Below, in pieces: positions 11,258 through 21,964 of a DNA stretch of 64,000 nt. The notes below the pieces were generated by a model. That model saw only the letters and a list, made by a program, of their open reading frames with translations, did not search any database and was not told where the DNA came from. Source of the DNA: Physella acuta (taxonomy: Eukaryota; Mollusca; Gastropoda; Physidae); assembly GCF_028476545.1 (NCBI RefSeq), contig NW_026731929.1:250519-314518 (forward strand), written 5' to 3'. The position numbers and the translations under genes are program-made. Position 1 is the stretch's first letter, and every line of letters starts with the position of its first letter.

Positions 11258-11577
11258 ATATGCCCCCTTCTATACTAATCTCATTCCTTTAATGTTTAGG
11301 TTTGAGTCGGGGACACAGAAAAGGAATGTCAAGAACTGATTATGTTTATAATTTTATTTTAATTTTAACTCTGGTTTTTCTTGTCTCTTACTTTGTATGC
11401 ATAGTCAGTATTTTTCTCTCTGACACAGGGAAACCCACATAAGCCGTATATGTTTTTCTTTCTTTCTCCACTTACAGGGGAAGTAATCACGTTATGGTAA
11501 GGTATTTAAGTTGCACGCAGTTATTTACCTTTATTCCCACTTTACTCCCAACTAACAATACTAATTCTAACCCTACC
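11258..11577 (+). other. LINE-A 3' untranslated region
   Basis: A T-rich non-coding tail follows the ORF2 stop. It ends where a CAGGGGCGGAACTA sequence begins at about 11578, which looks like the left end of a hAT-type MITE. No clear A tract is visible. Confidence 0.45.
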
Positions 11578-12284
11578 AGGGGCGGAACTACAGTGCCGCC
11601 AGACCCCGCAATGCGGGGGGGGGGGGGGGGGGGGGCACGCCATTTAGGGGCCCACGGCCGACCATAAAAAATTTGTTATAGTTAGAAAAAAATTCTTGCA
11701 TTTTTGACTTAATGTTTGTTTTTTAAAAAAGATTATAGACACCACCCCTTGATCATTTTTCCTTAATTTTTAAACCACTGTGAAAGCCGAGTCCTCTTTC
11801 TCCTCCAATCAAACTTATCAAAGATAAGCAAACGTTCAAACCACTTCCACGACTTATTTCCCTTTTTTAAATAGTCAAATAGTGATGTTCATAAGCCTCT
11901 TTTTAATAGATTTGTACTAAACAAATTAAAAAGCAATTACTTCTCTTTATTATTATTTGTTTATAAATTACTAACTAAAGAATGACACTGTATAAAAAGA
12001 AAATGTATTTAATTTTTATAAAATAAATACAAAAAAACATAAAAATAAACATGACACGAGACACCATTATTTACAGAAAGCTTTCATGTTTTATATTCTT
12101 TTGACCTATAAGATGTTAGAGGTTTTACGGCAGACATAATATAAAGCTAATTTTTACAAATCAGACTAATTCATTTATGCACATGGCATGATGTTGTAAT
12201 TTGTTTTAATTAAAAAAAAAAACGTATTTTTCAAAACACGAACAGGTCAACTATGAATATCCTATGTTCGTATATTGTGTTTTA

Positions 12285-12319
<35 letters not shown>

Positions 12320-13155
12320 CATAGTAGCGTGGTTTCGGAAAGGGAGGTAACCAAATAAATACTGTAGCTGTTAGGAAAACGGAGTTATATACCTTTTCTT
12401 CAATTTCAATAAAAAAAATATCTAAATTACTCCAATTCATAACCACCATATTCATAATATTGCAGATTATGATCATTTTGACCTTCTCCATGGTCTTCTC
12501 TCCCTTCTAAATTTTATTCCGAGTTTTGTCATTAATTATGTAACAATTAACTATTATTTCTTATATCTATTATCCGGATGAATACATAAACAATACAAGT
12601 AAGGGAAATAACCAAATTATTAGTACAGGCATTAGGGAGTTAGATCTATATACCTTTTAATTTACCTTGATATCACATACTTACTACTAATACTGTAAAA
12701 TAAGTTTTAATTTTATTAATTTTATGACCTGCACCTTAAATACTAGTTTAATTAACTTTTAATTTATTTAAACTCAAGCATTTTCAAATTTTGAACCCTG
12801 TTAACAACCAAAATAAATAAAATAATAAAGAAAACAAAAAAAATATAAAGGGGCGATTTGAGCCTGACCGAGAGAGAAAAACAAAAACTATCGCCAAAAA
12901 AAAAACTATTCGACATACACATGTCAAATTTTTACAGCAGTAGCAACGTTTCTTCTGCTATAATACAGTATATAAATTGTAGGGTATATGTATGGCAATA
13001 AATTGTCAAAAAATTATTTTGTTAATATTTTATTACATTTTGAATTTTTTTGTGAATATTTTTTCAAAACCATAAGTAAAGTACTTAAAATTTGGTATAA
13101 ACCTTCCTTGCGTTATTGACAGTCTGGAACTAATACAATAGTATTCTATTAAGAG
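11578..13155. other. AT-rich DNA, probable hAT MITE end, (AT)n tract
   Basis: It begins with a CAGGGGCGGAAC terminus followed by a G run (11610-11634), and its right end was not found. The rest is AT-rich with an (AT)n tract at about 12284-12317. No gene recognised. The last 100 bp may hold the U5 promoter, but no element could be assigned by eye. Confidence 0.45.
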
Positions 13156-13213
13156 ATAAATTTCTGGTTTCTCTTCACATCGAGTAAATCTTTCGCCTTT
13201 TACTAAAGATTTC
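13156..13213 (+). ncRNA. U5 snRNA, 5' half (gene split by LINE-A ORF1 copy)
   Basis: U5 is the spliceosomal RNA whose loop I aligns exons. The sequence shows the conserved TTCTGGTTTCTCTTCA 5' stem and GTAAATCTTTCGCCTTTTAC loop region. It runs up to CTTTTACTAAAGATTTC, which is repeated at 14763-14779 as a target duplication. With the 3' half at 14780-14843 the parts add up to about 122 nt, the normal U5 length. Intact ends suggest it was a full gene or full-length copy before the insertion. Confidence 0.85.
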
Positions 13214-14762
13214 CAATCATGTCATGTCCTAGAGAACTGACTTATGCAAATATAGTCAACATCACCACAGGGGTTGCGCCCTCGGATGTTCCCCCTGGGT
13301 CGAGAGACTTGGGGAGGAGCCACCCGGACTACGGTTCGGGTGGCTTAATGAAATCCAGGGCCCAACCCTTTTCAGCCACAACCGCCATCCTGAACTTTCC
13401 TGATCAAGAATGTCCGGAACTCTACACTGCTGATTCGCCAACCATTCAAGTAACCATCCACTCAATAGGACAACCCAACCTGAGAGGACACATCCTACGT
13501 CAGCTTATTAGCGACCAACAAATCCTGCTCCTCAATTATGGAAGAGCAGATACGTGGTATTTCTCTTCGATCACCTTTGACGTCACCAAGCTTCACAATA
13601 CCCACAAAACATACGGCCCCTACACACTATACTTCTCACTACACGAAAAAGACAAAATAAACGGTACCCTTAGATGGGTCCCACCCACACTCAGCGATCA
13701 CACACTCATACAAGCACTACAGCCTTACAGCAACAAACAACCAATCATAAACACAATTCCTCACACCAATAACCGCAACTTTTCCATATACACTGACAGT
13801 CCAGCAACCATCCCCCACTACATACAAATAAACTACAAAAACAAATCACTCAACATTCTAATAGCCATCAAAGACAGAAAGCAAGCCTGCCAAACCTGCG
13901 CATCTACATCGCATTGGACCAATCAATGCCATGTCCTCAACCCAGAGACAATGCCCAGGAATCAACCATCAACACAAACAGCGGCACCACCTACTCCACA
14001 ACCGCCCATGCCAGGCAGTCACCAAAATTCTCCCATCAAGGACATACCATCAAACCCCAAAACACCGCCCAAAAAAACAGCCACCAGCACAAAAACCAGC
14101 GCCACTCGCCCAGCCAGCACCAATACCTAGCAGCCAACAAGCAAACACAGCCATCGAACCAACAACCCCAAGGACAAACACAACGGATCCAACAACCATC
14201 AAATCAACTACATCAAAAATACTCTTACCAGATTTTGCATCACCACTCGCGCTGAGCCAGAACACTTTTACGGTCACAACGACGCCAAACTCTACCAACC
14301 CCAATCAAAATGTAAATATGAGTGACAGCACAAGCTCAAAAAGGAAAAAGAAAGTTAGCCCCACAGAAGAAAAGAAAATAACAAAAAGTAAAAAATTATT
14401 TCATGACTTCAAACACTGCAGGTTCTGCTTAGAACAATGTAGATCATCCAGGGAAAGGGAAAAGTACGAACGAGAAATCCACTACAGATGCTTACAGTGT
14501 GGTCTTTGTGCAGACAAAGGGTACTACCCAGACATATACACACACTTTGCAGAAAACCATCAAGAAGAAACGATGTATGACTGTAGAGATTGTAACTTAT
14601 CCCTCCCACTAGAGAGCATGAGGGCACATACAAGTGTACACCATAAGAAAAAATAGGTATCTTAGACGTTTTGTAAACGCTTATGTATAATTGAATGCAA
14701 TACCATGTATTGAACTATTTTAATATTTCATGTATATAATCATGCAACAAAAAAAAAAAAAA
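13214..14762 (+). mobile_element. LINE-A ORF1-only retrocopy inserted in U5 snRNA, one frameshift
   Basis: Bounded by the perfect 17-bp duplication CTTTTACTAAAGATTTC (13197-13213 and 14763-14779) and ending in an A tract (14749-14762). It starts five bases before the ATG at 13219. The first frame (303 codons, to 14130) holds the N-terminal domain and a knuckle CQTCASTSHWTNQC. A second frame, overlapping from 13931 and open to 14656, holds the Pro/Thr-rich linker, a nuclear-signal-like KRKKK stretch and three finger-like units ending HTSVHHKKK. One frameshift in the linker separates them; the intact protein would be about 480 residues. No ORF2 is present, like half-LINE elements of mammals. 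The A tract starts right after CATGCAAC, before the position of the 3' hairpin seen in other copies. Confidence 0.9.
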
Positions 14763-14843
14763 CTTTTACTAAAGATTTCAGTGGAGAGGAGCATTATAAT
14801 GAGTCTTAGAAGACTATTTTTCACGCCCTACGCTGTAGGGTGA
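14763..14843 (+). ncRNA. U5 snRNA, 3' half
   Basis: It starts with the duplicated loop (14763-14779) and continues AGTGGAGAGGA, AATGAGTCTTA, an Sm-site-like ACTATTTTTCA and a final stem-loop (GCCCTAC with GTAGGGT) ending about 14843. These are the conserved features of U5 downstream of loop I, in order. Confidence 0.85.
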
Positions 14844-15180
14844 ATATTTCCAATGTAAACATGAGTGGGTGACTACATCATTTGTTTTTTTTAACCCTGG
14901 GATAGAAAATGAACCCTGCCGTTGGGAGGTTTCGTTTCCTTTGGTACGTTTTTCCGTGACCTTGGACGGAACCGGACAACTCTTGTCCGATGGCCATGCA
15001 TAATAAAGAAAAAAATAAAAAAAAAATAAAATAAAATAAAATAAAAAAAAAAAAAATCTACTCAACTAAAAGCAGACCCGTCCTGCGCTAACATATTATG
15101 TGAGCCTTCAGTAAATACGCAAATATAAGAACATGCAGACGTTGACGTATTCACAACATCTTTGAAATAATCTTCCTGGT
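14844..15180. other. Unassigned DNA with A-rich tract
   Basis: Downstream of U5. A run of AAAAT/AAAAAT units lies at about 15003-15056 after a CATAATAAAG motif. This could be another retrocopy tail or simple repeat. No gene seen. Confidence 0.4.
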
Positions 15181-15867
15181 ATTAATATTATTGCTGGTTT
15201 ATGCAAGTGTCTACTAATTTAAGGATTAACATCTAACAATTACTAGGAGTTGCAATTAAAATTTTGTTATTAATCACCACATTTTTTAGATGATGTTCTT
15301 GTTATTTAATTTTCTATAATTAATTTTACGTTTGTTTACTTGCTTTTGTTTTCATATATATTAATACTGTTTTCTTTTCTTTTTATCGTTAAGTTTTATA
15401 ATTACCTCCCTTGAAAAAAAAATATTGTATGTTTTTTTCCCCTGACAAAAAAGTTCTACGCGCGAGATATTTTGACAGAAACAGAAGACGACAGCAAACC
15501 GTTCTGAACAGTGTTACACCTTGTTGCACTCTCGGGACTAACAATAATAATCTGTCTCAATTTTTAGTTTCACGTGTGGTGGGGGGGGGGGGGGAGTGTG
15601 TGATCGAATCTAGTATGGGGGAATTGAATGTTTGGGCGATTTTGGTGGAGACTAATTTTGTATCGAGTTTAGATTTGGGAGATTTTTATTGTGGGAGAGT
15701 TTAGTGATGAAGAATTTAGTGGGGAATAATTTTGTGTGAGAGCATATAGTGGGGGATAAATTTAGTTCGTGAGATTTTAGTGTGGGAGAATTTAGTGTGG
15801 GAGAATTTAGTGTGGGAGAATTTAGTGTGGGAGAATTTAGTGTGGGATACTTTGCTTTGTGTTTGTT
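15181..15867 (-). repeat. Composite module copy d
   Basis: Minus orientation: conserved block 15181-15690 with a G run at about 15581, then a short minisatellite (15775-15850, units GAATTTAGTGTGGGA). The minisatellite is fused directly to endonuclease sequence at about 15855, so the SINE-like part and spacer are deleted here. Confidence 0.75.
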
Positions 15868-16130
15868 CGTTGTTTAAAGTTGTCAGAACTGCTGTATGGT
15901 CGCTAAACTGTAGTGTTGAGAATAGGTGTTCTACTTTGTTGATTTTCATGTTCACTGGGGCGTATATTCTGTCTAGACGCAACCTATTTCCAGATGTGTT
16001 ATTTCCGTGGGTGGTTTGTATGGTGTGTGGATATTGCGCTCTGTATAGTCGACTAGTTTGAGGTATGTTTTAATGTTGATTGAGTCTGCGTATTCGGTAT
16101 AGAATATATATAGATTTTTTTTTTTTTAAT
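15868..16130 (-). pseudogene. LINE-A ORF2, endonuclease fragment
   Basis: On the minus strand it reads TEYADSIN..., then FRLDRIYAPVN and VEHLFSTLQFSDHTAVLTTL with the APE SDH motif. It lies just downstream of ORF1 (16200-17728), the natural order. A T/A-rich tract at 16110-16175 separates the two. Confidence 0.7.
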
Positions 16131-16199
16131 AAGAACAGTTACTTTTTTTTTCTTTTTTTTTTACATGTAATACATAGTATTGCATACAATTTTCCCCAT

Positions 16200-17728
16200 A
16201 TTATAATTAAGCATGTCATTTTAAATTTTCCCTATACAAAACGTCTAAAATTGTAAATGGGTTAAACAATTAATTACTGTTCCTTCGAAGCTGTATGATG
16301 AGCGATCTATTTCCGTCACGGTTGGTGTTTTTTTTTGCATGTAACTTCATACCCTCTAATGGGAGGAATACGTTGCAAATCTGACAGCTATACATTGTTA
16401 CGTCGTAATGTTTTTCTGTATAGTGCATGAATATGTCTGTGTTGATTGTTTTGTCGTCACAAATATAGCACTGTAAGAGCTTCGTGTGTACTTTATGTTC
16501 GTGCTTTTCCGCTTCCGTGGATGTTTTGTGTTGCTGGGTGCAAAATCTGCATTTTGTGTTGTCATCTACCAATTTTGTGGTTTTTAGACTTTTTGTTGTT
16601 TTCTTTGCATCTGTGGGACTGTCCTTTTTCCTTTTTAGATTTGTGCTGGCTTCCATTTCTCATTCTGGGCTAAGGATGTTTATTGTAAGGATTGGCTTCG
16701 CTGTAGACGTGTTTGGGATCAGCGTTGCTGGTGAATTAAGGTCTGAGCTGAGGTCTGTTGTTGCAGTTAATTTGACAATTGGTGATTTCGCTTGTTGGTT
16801 CGTTAGATTTGGGTGTACCATTTGTTGAGCTGAGGTCTGTTGTTGCAGTTAATTTGACGATTGGTGATTTCGCGTGTTGGTTCGTCAGATTTGGATGTAC
16901 CATTTGTTGAGCTAAGGTCTGTTGTTGCAGTTAATTTGATGATTGGTGATTTCGCTTGTTGGTTCGTCAGATTTGGATGTACCATTTGTTGAGCTAAGGT
17001 CTGTTGTTGCAGTTAATTTGATGATTGGTGATTTCGCTTGTTGGTTCGTCAGATTTGGGTGTACCATTTGTTGAGCTGAGGTCTGTTGTTGCAGTTAATT
17101 TGATGATTGGTGATTTCGCTTGTTGGTTCGTCAGATTTGGGTGTACCATTTGTTGAGCTAAGGTCTGTTGTTGCAGTTAATTTGATGATTGGTGATTTCG
17201 CTTGTTGGTTCGTCAGATTTGGGTGTACCATTTGTTGCTGCGATGTACTTGTGGCTCTTAGTGGTTCTGTTAAATTTTCCAATAAGGGTGGTTGTTGGTC
17301 CGGTACTTGATCTCTTTGATAGCACTGGTTTGTCCAATGTTGTAAGGACCCGCATATCTGGCAAGCTTTTGTTACCTTCCCGGGATTGCTATGAGTACGT
17401 TTATCGCTTTGTTCTTGTAGTGAAATCTGATATAGTGTGGTATGGTTGATGGGTTGTCTGTGAATATTGTGAAGTTTCGGTTGTTAGTGTGTGGGATTTT
17501 GTTTACTGTTGGTTCCTTTTTGCTGATTATTCCTAGTGCTTTTAGCAGGTTGTCATTTCCGAGTGCCGGAGGAGCCCATCTTGGTGTTCCATTGATTTTG
17601 TCCTTATGGTAGATCGTAAAGTGTAGTGAGTAAGGTCCGTACTGTTTGGTTGTGTTGTCCGATTCATTGGCGAGAGTGTGGGCTGATGAGTTTGCAGATG
17701 ATGTATCCACGTGGCCTTCAGTAGAGGG
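16200..17728 (-). pseudogene. LINE-A ORF1 with expanded linker repeats
   Basis: The N-terminal part is cut off by a hAT MITE at 17737. The remaining domain (YGPYSLHFTIYHKDKINGT ... NVLIAI) is open 17372-17728 and then changes frame into a knuckle CQICGSLQHWTNQC. The linker contains about six 82-bp tandem units (16741-17230). The finger region (16270-16656) is open and reads CRFCTQQH, CYICDDK, CQICNVF, each followed by spaced histidines. The repeats shift frame with each unit, so no continuous protein is possible. Confidence 0.8.
16741..17230 (-). repeat. 82-bp tandem repeat inside ORF1 linker
   Basis: The phrase TGTTGGTTCG starts at 16793, 16875, 16957, 17039, 17121 and 17203, exactly 82 bp apart. 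Units are nearly identical. Because 82 is not a multiple of three, successive units are read in rotating frames. Confidence 0.95.
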
Positions 17729-17736
17729 GCCTAGGT

Positions 17737-17942
17737 CAGGGGTCGGCGACCTGCGGCTCGCGAGCCGCATGCGGCTCTTTTGATATCAAGATGCGGCTCT
17801 CCTACTCCTTGAACAAATACTAATAATGTTAATAAAAAAATAAAATATTTGAAAAAAAAAATGTTAGTGGCTCTTTAAAACCACTGAAATTTCGAAAATT
17901 GTAACTTTTGGCTCTTCCGCTTCAAAAGGTTGCCGACCCCTG
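17737..17942. mobile_element. hAT-type MITE (CAGGGGTCGGC family)
   Basis: Ends CAGGGGTCGGCGACC and GGTTGCCGACCCCTG. The flanking 8-mers GCCTAGGT and GCTTAGGT differ by one base and fit a target duplication. At 206 bp it has no coding sequence. It truncates the LINE-A ORF1 next to it. Confidence 0.85.
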
Positions 17943-18009
17943 GCTTAGGTCTTAGAAAATAAATAAAAGCTAGCTGTAAGTTATGTTAGAAACGTCGCTT
18001 CTTAAATTT

Positions 18010-19056
18010 TCTTGGTATTAATATTAAAGGTGGTTGATACAAGTAACTTCTAGTTATTCGATTAACAACTACGAATTACTATGTATTGTAATTAACATTT
18101 TGTTACTAATCATCGAAGGTTTTAAATAATTTTTTTGTAATATAATTTTTTATAATTTACGCTAACGTTAGTTTACTTGTTTTTGCTTCAAAATATATTA
18201 TTATGTTTTTTCATTTCTTTTCATCGTTTAATTTTATAATTACTTCCCTTTAAAAGAAAACAATGTTTGTTTTCTCCCATAACAAAATAGTTTGGGAAAA
18301 TTTAGTGTGGGAGAATTTAGTGTGGGCGAATTTAGTGTGGGGGAATTTAGTGTGGGGGAATTCAGTGTGGAAAAATGATTATGTAAATGTGGTGTTGTAA
18401 TGTAGGCAAAGGAAATTTTTTGAGTGTTTGTGTGTATCTATACATATAATTCTCTTCATGGAGACCATAGAAAACACCAAGCAGCTTGGCCACCACCCCA
18501 TCCCCAAACTGTCAGGTGAGCTGCGGTTCACCCCAAATGTTTACAATCGTAAAGCCGGGTTAGTGAAGGCTATTAGGGGCAGATAATTTAGTATAAAACA
18601 ATTCAAAACGAAGGGGAAGTAACAATTTCTGATTGATTTTTTCTGTGCCTGTAAACTACAGCTTTCACTGGGCGGGAGAGGTAGTGTTAAATTAACAAAT
18701 TATGAATTGCTGATGAGCAGAAAATAAAACAACTAGATGGCGGCGTTTACTACGTCGCGGGTCAGCTCGTAAAAATAAATCTACGTGTGATTGGGTTTAC
18801 TGTGGGTAAGTTGAGTGGGGGTGCTTGGATTATAGAGGGGTGGGGAGGAGTTGTCCTTCTGGGTGAGGATTAATCGACCTCCGGATCGTGTGACAATGTG
18901 ACGGATTGCGTCATTTGTATAACGGTGCTTTGTTTTTTTTCCTAAATCCAAGACTAAATACTTGGAAAAAAGCGTGTCTAATACCCTAAATGTTAACGAG
19001 CTTTTACATGCGCTAAATTATAAAAATAAGAGTATACTTTTTAAGACATAATACTA
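18010..19056 (-). repeat. Composite module copy e, interrupted by a Helitron-like element
   Basis: The conserved block starts at TTCTTGGTATTAATATTAAAG near 18018. A short minisatellite lies at 18293-18380, then GTGTTGTAATGTAGGCAAAG. A Helitron-like element occupies 18437-18770, after which the spacer resumes (AATAAATCTACGTGTGATTG) to about 19056. A palindromic MITE cuts it there. Confidence 0.75.
18437..18770. mobile_element. Helitron-like non-autonomous element
   Basis: It begins TCTATACATATAATTCTC and ends near GCGGGTCAGCTCG. Comparison with uninterrupted modules (for example 30140-30165) shows the flanks join as GTGTGTA|TA(T/A)AAATAAATC with no duplicated bases. Insertion between A and T without duplication, and a 5' TC, fit Helitrons. 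The 3' end lacks the classic CTRR, so the assignment is tentative. Confidence 0.6.
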
Positions 19057-19363
19057 ATAATAAATACATAAAAACGTTTATAATTACAGGCTTTTATAAA
19101 TGCCCTAAAAAGAAGAAAATAAAACAATTTTTATTAAATATAAAATAATTTTTTAAAATATAATAAATCTGCGGTTACTTTAAATATAAAAAATATATTA
19201 ATGCACTACTATTTATATCACTATAAATAAAAGCGGGGCCGCTATAATAATAAGTATTATAATAAATTATTTATATTATATTTAATAAAAATTGTATTAT
19301 TTTCTTCTTTTTAGTGCATTTATAGAAGCTTGTAATTATAAACGTTTTTATGTATTTATTATT
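19057..19363. mobile_element. Palindromic MITE with about 95-bp arms
   Basis: AATAATAAATACATAAAAACG (19057-19077) has its inverted partner at 19343-19363. The arms continue inwards for about 95 bp with few mismatches, past a shared AAAAGAAGAAAAT motif. The centre is AT-rich. Family unknown. Confidence 0.7.
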
Positions 19364-20021
19364 TTATACTTTTTAGTATTAACGAAAATATACGCATGTT
19401 AAGACAATATAGTGGAGCAACAAATATATGATACACAATTTGAAAAACAGTTTTGCTTTAATAATATGATTAGTTTTACTATACGTGTCACATTTACTGA
19501 TGTTTTAGTTACAATCCAAAAATTGCCACAATTAGCTGAACACATATCATAGAACACAAATCTTTAACACTTCTTTAACCGAAGACATTACGACATTAAT
19601 ACTGTTCAGTCTGTGGTCAAGTTTATTGTTCCCCACAGTCCAGTACTTGGCTCCACTGTAGGATACTACTAACTAAAACACTTCGGTAGAGTGATGCATT
19701 CTGAATAAAATAACATTCCCCATTTAACAATATTCGAAAGGGTCGGCATTTCAGCAGTGGCAAGGATGGAATAGTCGACACGGGGCTGGCTACAGCACGG
19801 CTGTGGGATTGGGCCTGGTGCCCAAGCGGCTGTCAGCTGTCCGTTTACTTTCTACCTCACCTATTCTCACTGTTCTCTGATGAGTTTTTTTTTAATCCTA
19901 TTTAAAGTCGTTTTTTTTTAAATATAAAATTTTTATGAGTTTTGAAAATAAAATAAAATAATAATTAATATATATATATAGGCCTATTCCTTATCAAAAT
20001 AATAATATTGAAATAAAAATG
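19364..20021. other. Unassigned AT-rich DNA
   Basis: No reading frame or RNA gene recognised. An ATTAATATATATATA tract is near 19965. Confidence 0.4.
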
Positions 20022-20029
20022 TTCTAGGT

Positions 20030-20686
20030 CAGGGGTCGGCAACCTTTTAAGGCGGAAGAGCCAAAAGTTACAATTTACACAATTTCCCAATTTATAAAGA
20101 GCCACGTCATTATTTTACTATTATCTTACTATTATGGTATTGGATTAGGATCAGAGGCGTAGCGGCGCTTCCCGGCGCCCGTGGACAAGCTTTCGATTTG
20201 CCCCCTCCCCCCTCAGACTTTCGATTTGCACCCCCATTCCTCATACTTTCGATTTGCGCCCCCTACAAACTTTCAATTTGTTTTTTCAACCCATTTTGGC
20301 GCCCCCTAGGGTCGTCGCGCGGGGACAAGCTTCTCCGCCCCCGCCCCCCCCCCCCCCTCGATTCGCCCCTGATTGGGATTAGGTAGATAAATTTGATTTG
20401 TTTTTTAAAAGCATGAAATTGTTGGCACCGTGCTTTCCTCAACATGACTGTGGGGCTGGGCCTGTTGTCCACGCGGGTGTCAGTTGTCCGTATACTTTCT
20501 ACCTCATGTATTCTCACTATTTTTTTAATCCTGTTTAAAGGTGTTGTTTTTTTAGAGTATAATATTTGTTATGAGTTTCGAAAATTAATTAATATAATTA
20601 TTAATATTTGTGCAAGGAGTTGGAGAGCCGCATTTTGACAGCAAAGAGCCGCATGGGGTTCGCGCGCCGCAGGTTGCCGACCCCTG
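20030..20686. mobile_element. hAT-type MITE carrying a second hAT MITE
   Basis: Ends CAGGGGTCGGCAACC and GGTTGCCGACCCCTG. Flanks TTCTAGGT (20022-20029) and TCCTAGGT (20687-20694) match at 7 of 8. Internally it is split by another MITE at 20152-20371. No transposase. Confidence 0.85.
20152..20371. mobile_element. hAT-type MITE nested in another MITE
   Basis: Starts CAGAGGCGTAGCGG and ends TTCGCCCCTG. Flanking 8-mers ATTAGGAT and ATTGGGAT match at 7 of 8. The interior has CTTTCGATTTGC repeats as in the element at 3638-3943, so the two are relatives. Confidence 0.8.
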
Positions 20687-20767
20687 TCCTAGGTGGGTGT
20701 TGTAAGGCTGAAAGATAGAAAATTAGAAATTACCCACTCGTACACTAGAAGCCATCCAATACAAGTA

Positions 20768-21964
20768 CTGGGATTTTTTTTTTTTTTTTTTTTAAATATT
20801 ATACTTTTATTTTCCAATTTAAAACAAATACAAATACAATAACATTCCACGCCGTTTGAGTGAATATTTACAATATAGCTACATTTGTGAAAAAGTACAG
20901 GTAATAAATAGCAAATTATGTAGAAGAAATACAAAAGGTAATTTGAATTGAAAGGCAATGGCTTAAACAATGAAAAAAAGGCTGGTTTGTTGCCTGTTTA
21001 CCAACAGAAAGATTGATCCGTGGTGGGAACATAAAAAAAAATAATGCAATTTAAATTGCTAGCTGCTGTTCTCCATGTAGGGTTTGCCGTGAAGGGCCAT
21101 TTGAATACATATTACAATTACAAAACTTTCGGAAAATGGGAAACCAAGGTGTCAAAATATTCATAAGAGTTACATGGATAAACAGAAATTTAAAAAAAAC
21201 ATTCCAAAAAACATTCCACACCGTTTGGGTGGATATTTACAATATAGCTGCATTGGTGAAAGAGTACAGTAAATAAATAGCAAAATATGTAAATGGAATA
21301 CCAAAGGTACATTGAATTGAAAGACAATTGCTTCAACAATGAAAAAAAAAGGTTGGTTTGTAACTTATTTGCCAACAAAATGATAGATCCGTGGTGGTAA
21401 CATCAATAAATAAAGCAATTTAATTACTAGCTGCTGTTCGCAATATAGGGCTTGCCGTGAAGGGCAATATAAATACATGATACAATAGCATGGCAACAAC
21501 AACCCCAAGCTGTCAACATGTGCCTAGAGGTTACATTGATATGCACATTTAAAGGGAAGGAAACATCGTGGGACGGGGAGGTGTATGTGAGGGGTGAGGG
21601 TTGGTTGAGAAAGGCTGACCAGGCAGCGGGATCATTGATGCGTTACATACCTAATGAGGGTGTGGGGCGGATCTCAATGACAGTATAAAAATAAAAAAAT
21701 AAAAATAAAAATAAAAAAAAAATAAAAAAAAAATAAAAATAAAAAAAAAAAAACGTTGATGGGACGGGGAGGTAGAGGCGAAGGTAAAGGTTGGTTGGGT
21801 GAAATAGGCCAGGCAGCAAGATCATTGTTGCGTGACATGAATGCTGAGGGTAAGGGGCGGGTCGCGATGGTTGACGGGGCACTGAGTGTGTGAGTTTAAG
21901 GCGAGCCAGGCGTAAGAGACTGTGTTGTGTGTGAACTGACTGCTGGGGTGTTACTATTTATAGT
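20768..21964 (-). other. LINE-B 3' untranslated region with poly(A) tail
   Basis: On the minus strand this ends with AAAATAAAAG (20805-20815, polyadenylation-signal-like) and an A tract complementary to T at 20775-20793. The region contains two tandem duplications: units of about 368 bp (near 20841 and 21209) and units of about 190 bp (near 21564 and 21753), plus an A/T simple repeat at 21688-21752. Confidence 0.7.
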
